A stretch of 13,767 nucleotides of DNA from CABRXV01 sp900754955. Its GTDB lineage: Bacteria; Actinomycetota; Coriobacteriia; Coriobacteriales; Eggerthellaceae. The stretch is from contig CABRXV010000055.1 of the NCBI GenBank assembly GCA_902475005.1, forward strand, positions 1-13,767. The letters are read 5' to 3'. The translations under genes and the position numbers were made by a program. This document shows positions 12,145 to 13,767 of the stretch, piece by piece. The notes below the pieces were generated by a model that saw only the letters and a list, made by a program, of their open reading frames with translations, made no database searches and was not told the DNA's origin. Within the stretch, counting starts at the first letter, position 1. Each line of letters starts with the position of its first letter.

Positions 12145-13632
12145 CTAGTCCTCCTTAGCGGGACGGCGGTACTTCGTGGTGCGGCGGCTCCACAGGTTAA
12201 TGAACAGGATCACGATGAAGCTGAACACGATCACCACGCCGGTCCAGAACAGCGCCGCGTCCATGTTGCCGCCCATCCACTCGAAGTAGATCGCGATGGG
12301 GATGGTACGCGTGATGCCCGCGTAGTTGCCCGCGAGGAACAGCGTCGCGCCGAACTCGCCGAGCGCGCGGGCGAACGCGAGCACCGCGCCGGCGGCGATG
12401 GAGCTCCACGCGAGCGGCATCATGAGCCTGAAGAAGATGCGCGCGTTGCTCCACCCCAGCGTGCGCGCCGCGTCGAGCATGAGCGGGTCGATGTTCTCGA
12501 AGGCGCCGCGCGCGCTGCGGTACATGAGCGGGAACGCCACCACCACGGCGGCGATGACCGTCGCCGGCCAGCTGAACACGAGCGGCAGACCGTGCTCGAT
12601 GAACCAGCGCCCCACTGGCGAGTTGTTGCCGAGGGCGAGCAGCAGGATGAAGCCGCATACCGTGGGCGGCAGCACCATCGGGATGGTGAAGAGCGTGTCG
12701 GCGATGTCCTGGGCGCGCTTGGGAATGCGCAGGCTGAAATACGCCGCCGCGAGACCCAGCACGAAGATGAACACGATGGCCACACCCGTGGTCTTGAGCG
12801 TTACCCACAGCGGGCTCCAGTCGAGATTCGACAGGAACTCGCCTGCGGCAGCGAGCCCGGTCGCAGCCGGCACGATGTCGACGGCGTCAGGCGCGACCAC
12901 GTGCGCGAAGTCGACGTAGAGCGGGCGCGCCGCATTGGCGGTGGCGCTCACGATGTCGCTGCCGTCGGCGCCGGCGACCGTGGTGTAGTAGCGCCCCTCG
13001 CCCGCCTCGACGCCGAACGAGTACACGACGTCGCCGTTCGTCCACGTGCGCTCCGTCGTGAACTCCCATGACACGGACGCGTCGGCAACCACGCCGCCGT
13101 TGACCGCCGCTTCATCGAGAGCGAGAAGGCAGCTCTTGAGCATGCTTTGAGCAGCGGGGTCGGAAACGTCGCACAAGCCCATCGCGCTTTCGGGAACGTG
13201 GACCACCACGTAGTCCTCCGTCACCACCGCCACCAGGTAGTCGGCATCCGCGCCCTGGTAGTAGCTGTACCCGATGTACGCGCCGTCGACGTCGCGGTTG
13301 GAGCCCTTCTGCGCACGCGAGTAATCGGCGAGCGCGAACGAAGCGCCGTCGGCCATGGCCGCATCGGCTTCCGCCGAAACCGTCACGTCAGCGAAGGCGG
13401 CCTCGCGATCCGCGCCCGATGCGTCTACGGCGCCTTCGCCGGCGACCGCCTCGGCCGCGCCCTCGCCGCCGGTCGCTGCGAACGCAGCAGTCGGCATCGC
13501 AAGCAACGCCCCCAACAGCGCAGCAAGCATCAACGCTGCAAAACGTGCTGCGCGCCCGCGAGCGCCGCAACTCATCCGCCTCGCTGCTCCCCTTGCACAC
13601 GTCGCCGAGAACGACTTCGTACCGCCCGACAT
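12145..13632 (-). CDS. modB: ModB-type molybdate permease with a fused secreted N-terminal domain
   Basis: Counting from the ATG at 13632, the product is 495 residues. Residues about 270-485 are a complete ModB-like membrane channel: membrane spans near 279-300, 313-335, 351-372, 405-425 and 459-480, the ATPase-contact EAA loop at DAARTLGWSNARIFFRLMMP (387-406) and the ModB motif GEFGATLFLAGN (425-436). Unusually, this is preceded by a signal-peptide-like hydrophobic stretch (31-45, likely cut after AFA at 50-52) and about 210 residues predicted outside the membrane, acidic and alanine-rich, with aromatic beta-like stretches and two cysteines (C154, C168). Typical ModB is about 220-240 residues. 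The domain does not resemble the ModA binding protein and I cannot name it. The start is uncertain: 13632 has GGGAGGT four bases away, but ATGs at 13656 and 13572 are possible. It is coupled to modC. Confidence 0.9.
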   Translation of the reverse strand: MSGGTKSFSATCARGAARRMSCGARGRAARFAALMLAALLGALLAMPTAAFAATGGEGAAEAVAGEGAVDASGADREAAFADVTVSAEADAAMADGASFALADYSRAQKGSNRDVDGAYIGYSYYQGADADYLVAVVTEDYVVVHVPESAMGLCDVSDPAAQSMLKSCLLALDEAAVNGGVVADASVSWEFTTERTWTNGDVVYSFGVEAGEGRYYTTVAGADGSDIVSATANAARPLYVDFAHVVAPDAVDIVPAATGLAAAGEFLSNLDWSPLWVTLKTTGVAIVFIFVLGLAAAYFSLRIPKRAQDIADTLFTIPMVLPPTVCGFILLLALGNNSPVGRWFIEHGLPLVFSWPATVIAAVVVAFPLMYRSARGAFENIDPLMLDAARTLGWSNARIFFRLMMPLAWSSIAAGAVLAFARALGEFGATLFLAGNYAGITRTIPIAIYFEWMGGNMDAALFWTGVVIVFSFIVILFINLWSRRTTKYRRPAKED

Positions 13633-13706
13633 CTGACCTCCCGTTTTCCGCTCCATTCGCGCGCCCCCTCGCACCCCCTCGATACGAGGAAGGCAAGCGC
13701 GGCGAC

Positions 13707-13723
13707 GGCGCATCGGATGCGCC
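13707..13723. promoter_or_regulatory. 17-base perfect dyad upstream of modB
   Basis: GGCGCATC-G-GATGCGCC is an 8-bp inverted repeat with a single central base, about 75 bases before the chosen modB start. Its compact form suits a repressor operator. I see no clear -35/-10 around it, and the next gene upstream is outside the window. Confidence 0.4.
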
Positions 13724-13732
13724 CCGCCTTCG

Positions 13733-13767
13733 TGTGCCGGGGGCTTCCCCTGGAAGCCCCCGGCACA
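13733..13767. terminator. Perfect 16-bp hairpin at the window edge
   Basis: TGTGCCGGGGGCTTCC (13733-13748) pairs perfectly with 13752-13767 around a 3-base loop. On the minus strand it precedes modB and probably ends the gene upstream (possibly modA, not visible). No T-tract follows on the minus strand; the plus-strand continuation lies beyond the window, so direction is open. Confidence 0.55.

Noticed and set aside
10927..13071. Long open frame on the plus strand (714 codons)
   Set aside because: It is antisense to modB and modC, has biased Arg/His composition and no recognisable domain. The opposite-strand genes explain the region.
1..13767. CRISPR array, insertion sequence, prophage or toxin-antitoxin system
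   Set aside because: I found no regularly repeated direct repeats with unique spacers of equal size, no transposase or integrase motifs, no target-site duplications and no paired small genes of that type.

Overview
This GC-rich window comes from an anaerobic, high-GC Gram-positive bacterium. My best guess is the Coriobacteriia, Eggerthellaceae-like; this is inferred from base composition, protein style and gene mix, not from a search. All eleven genes I accept lie on the minus strand, so transcription runs from high to low coordinates. I saw no tRNA, rRNA, CRISPR array, insertion sequence or phage gene.

In transcription order (right to left), the first block is molybdenum uptake and cofactor synthesis. 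modB (12145-13632) encodes a molybdate permease carrying an unusual secreted N-terminal domain. modC (11032-12144) encodes its ATPase and is joined stop-to-start. moaA (9854-10855) has its own -10 box and a leader hairpin. moaC (9045-9578) follows after a 275-base gap that holds a long nested hairpin and a perfect 12-bp palindrome. Together they import molybdate and make the first pterin intermediate (cPMP) of molybdenum cofactor. modA is not in the window.

The middle block is central metabolism and stress: pyk (7400-8863, pyruvate kinase), yebC (6368-7168) and a diiron/FMN A-type flavoprotein, fprA (4792-6006), of the kind anaerobes use to reduce O2 or NO to water or N2O. Both pyk and fprA have a terminator-like stem-loop with a U-tract immediately before the ribosome binding site. 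The 361-base gap between yebC and fprA holds several strong inverted repeats.

The left block is Holliday-junction repair, ruvC-ruvA-ruvB (4629 down to 2188). It is driven by a promoter whose -35/-10 spacer contains a near-consensus LexA (SOS) box. It is followed by an uncharacterised 139-residue gene almost touching ruvB. A roughly 530-base gap with three imperfect ~60-base-spaced repeats comes next, then a cold-shock protein gene with a clear intrinsic terminator. The window ends with the 5' part of queA (tRNA queuosine synthesis), which is cut by the window edge. yebC-ruvCAB-queA is a common bacterial neighbourhood; here fprA, the small gene and the csp gene are interspersed in it.

The most unusual items are the modB fusion, the structured region before moaC, the SOS-box ruvC promoter and the hairpin-plus-U-tract leaders.
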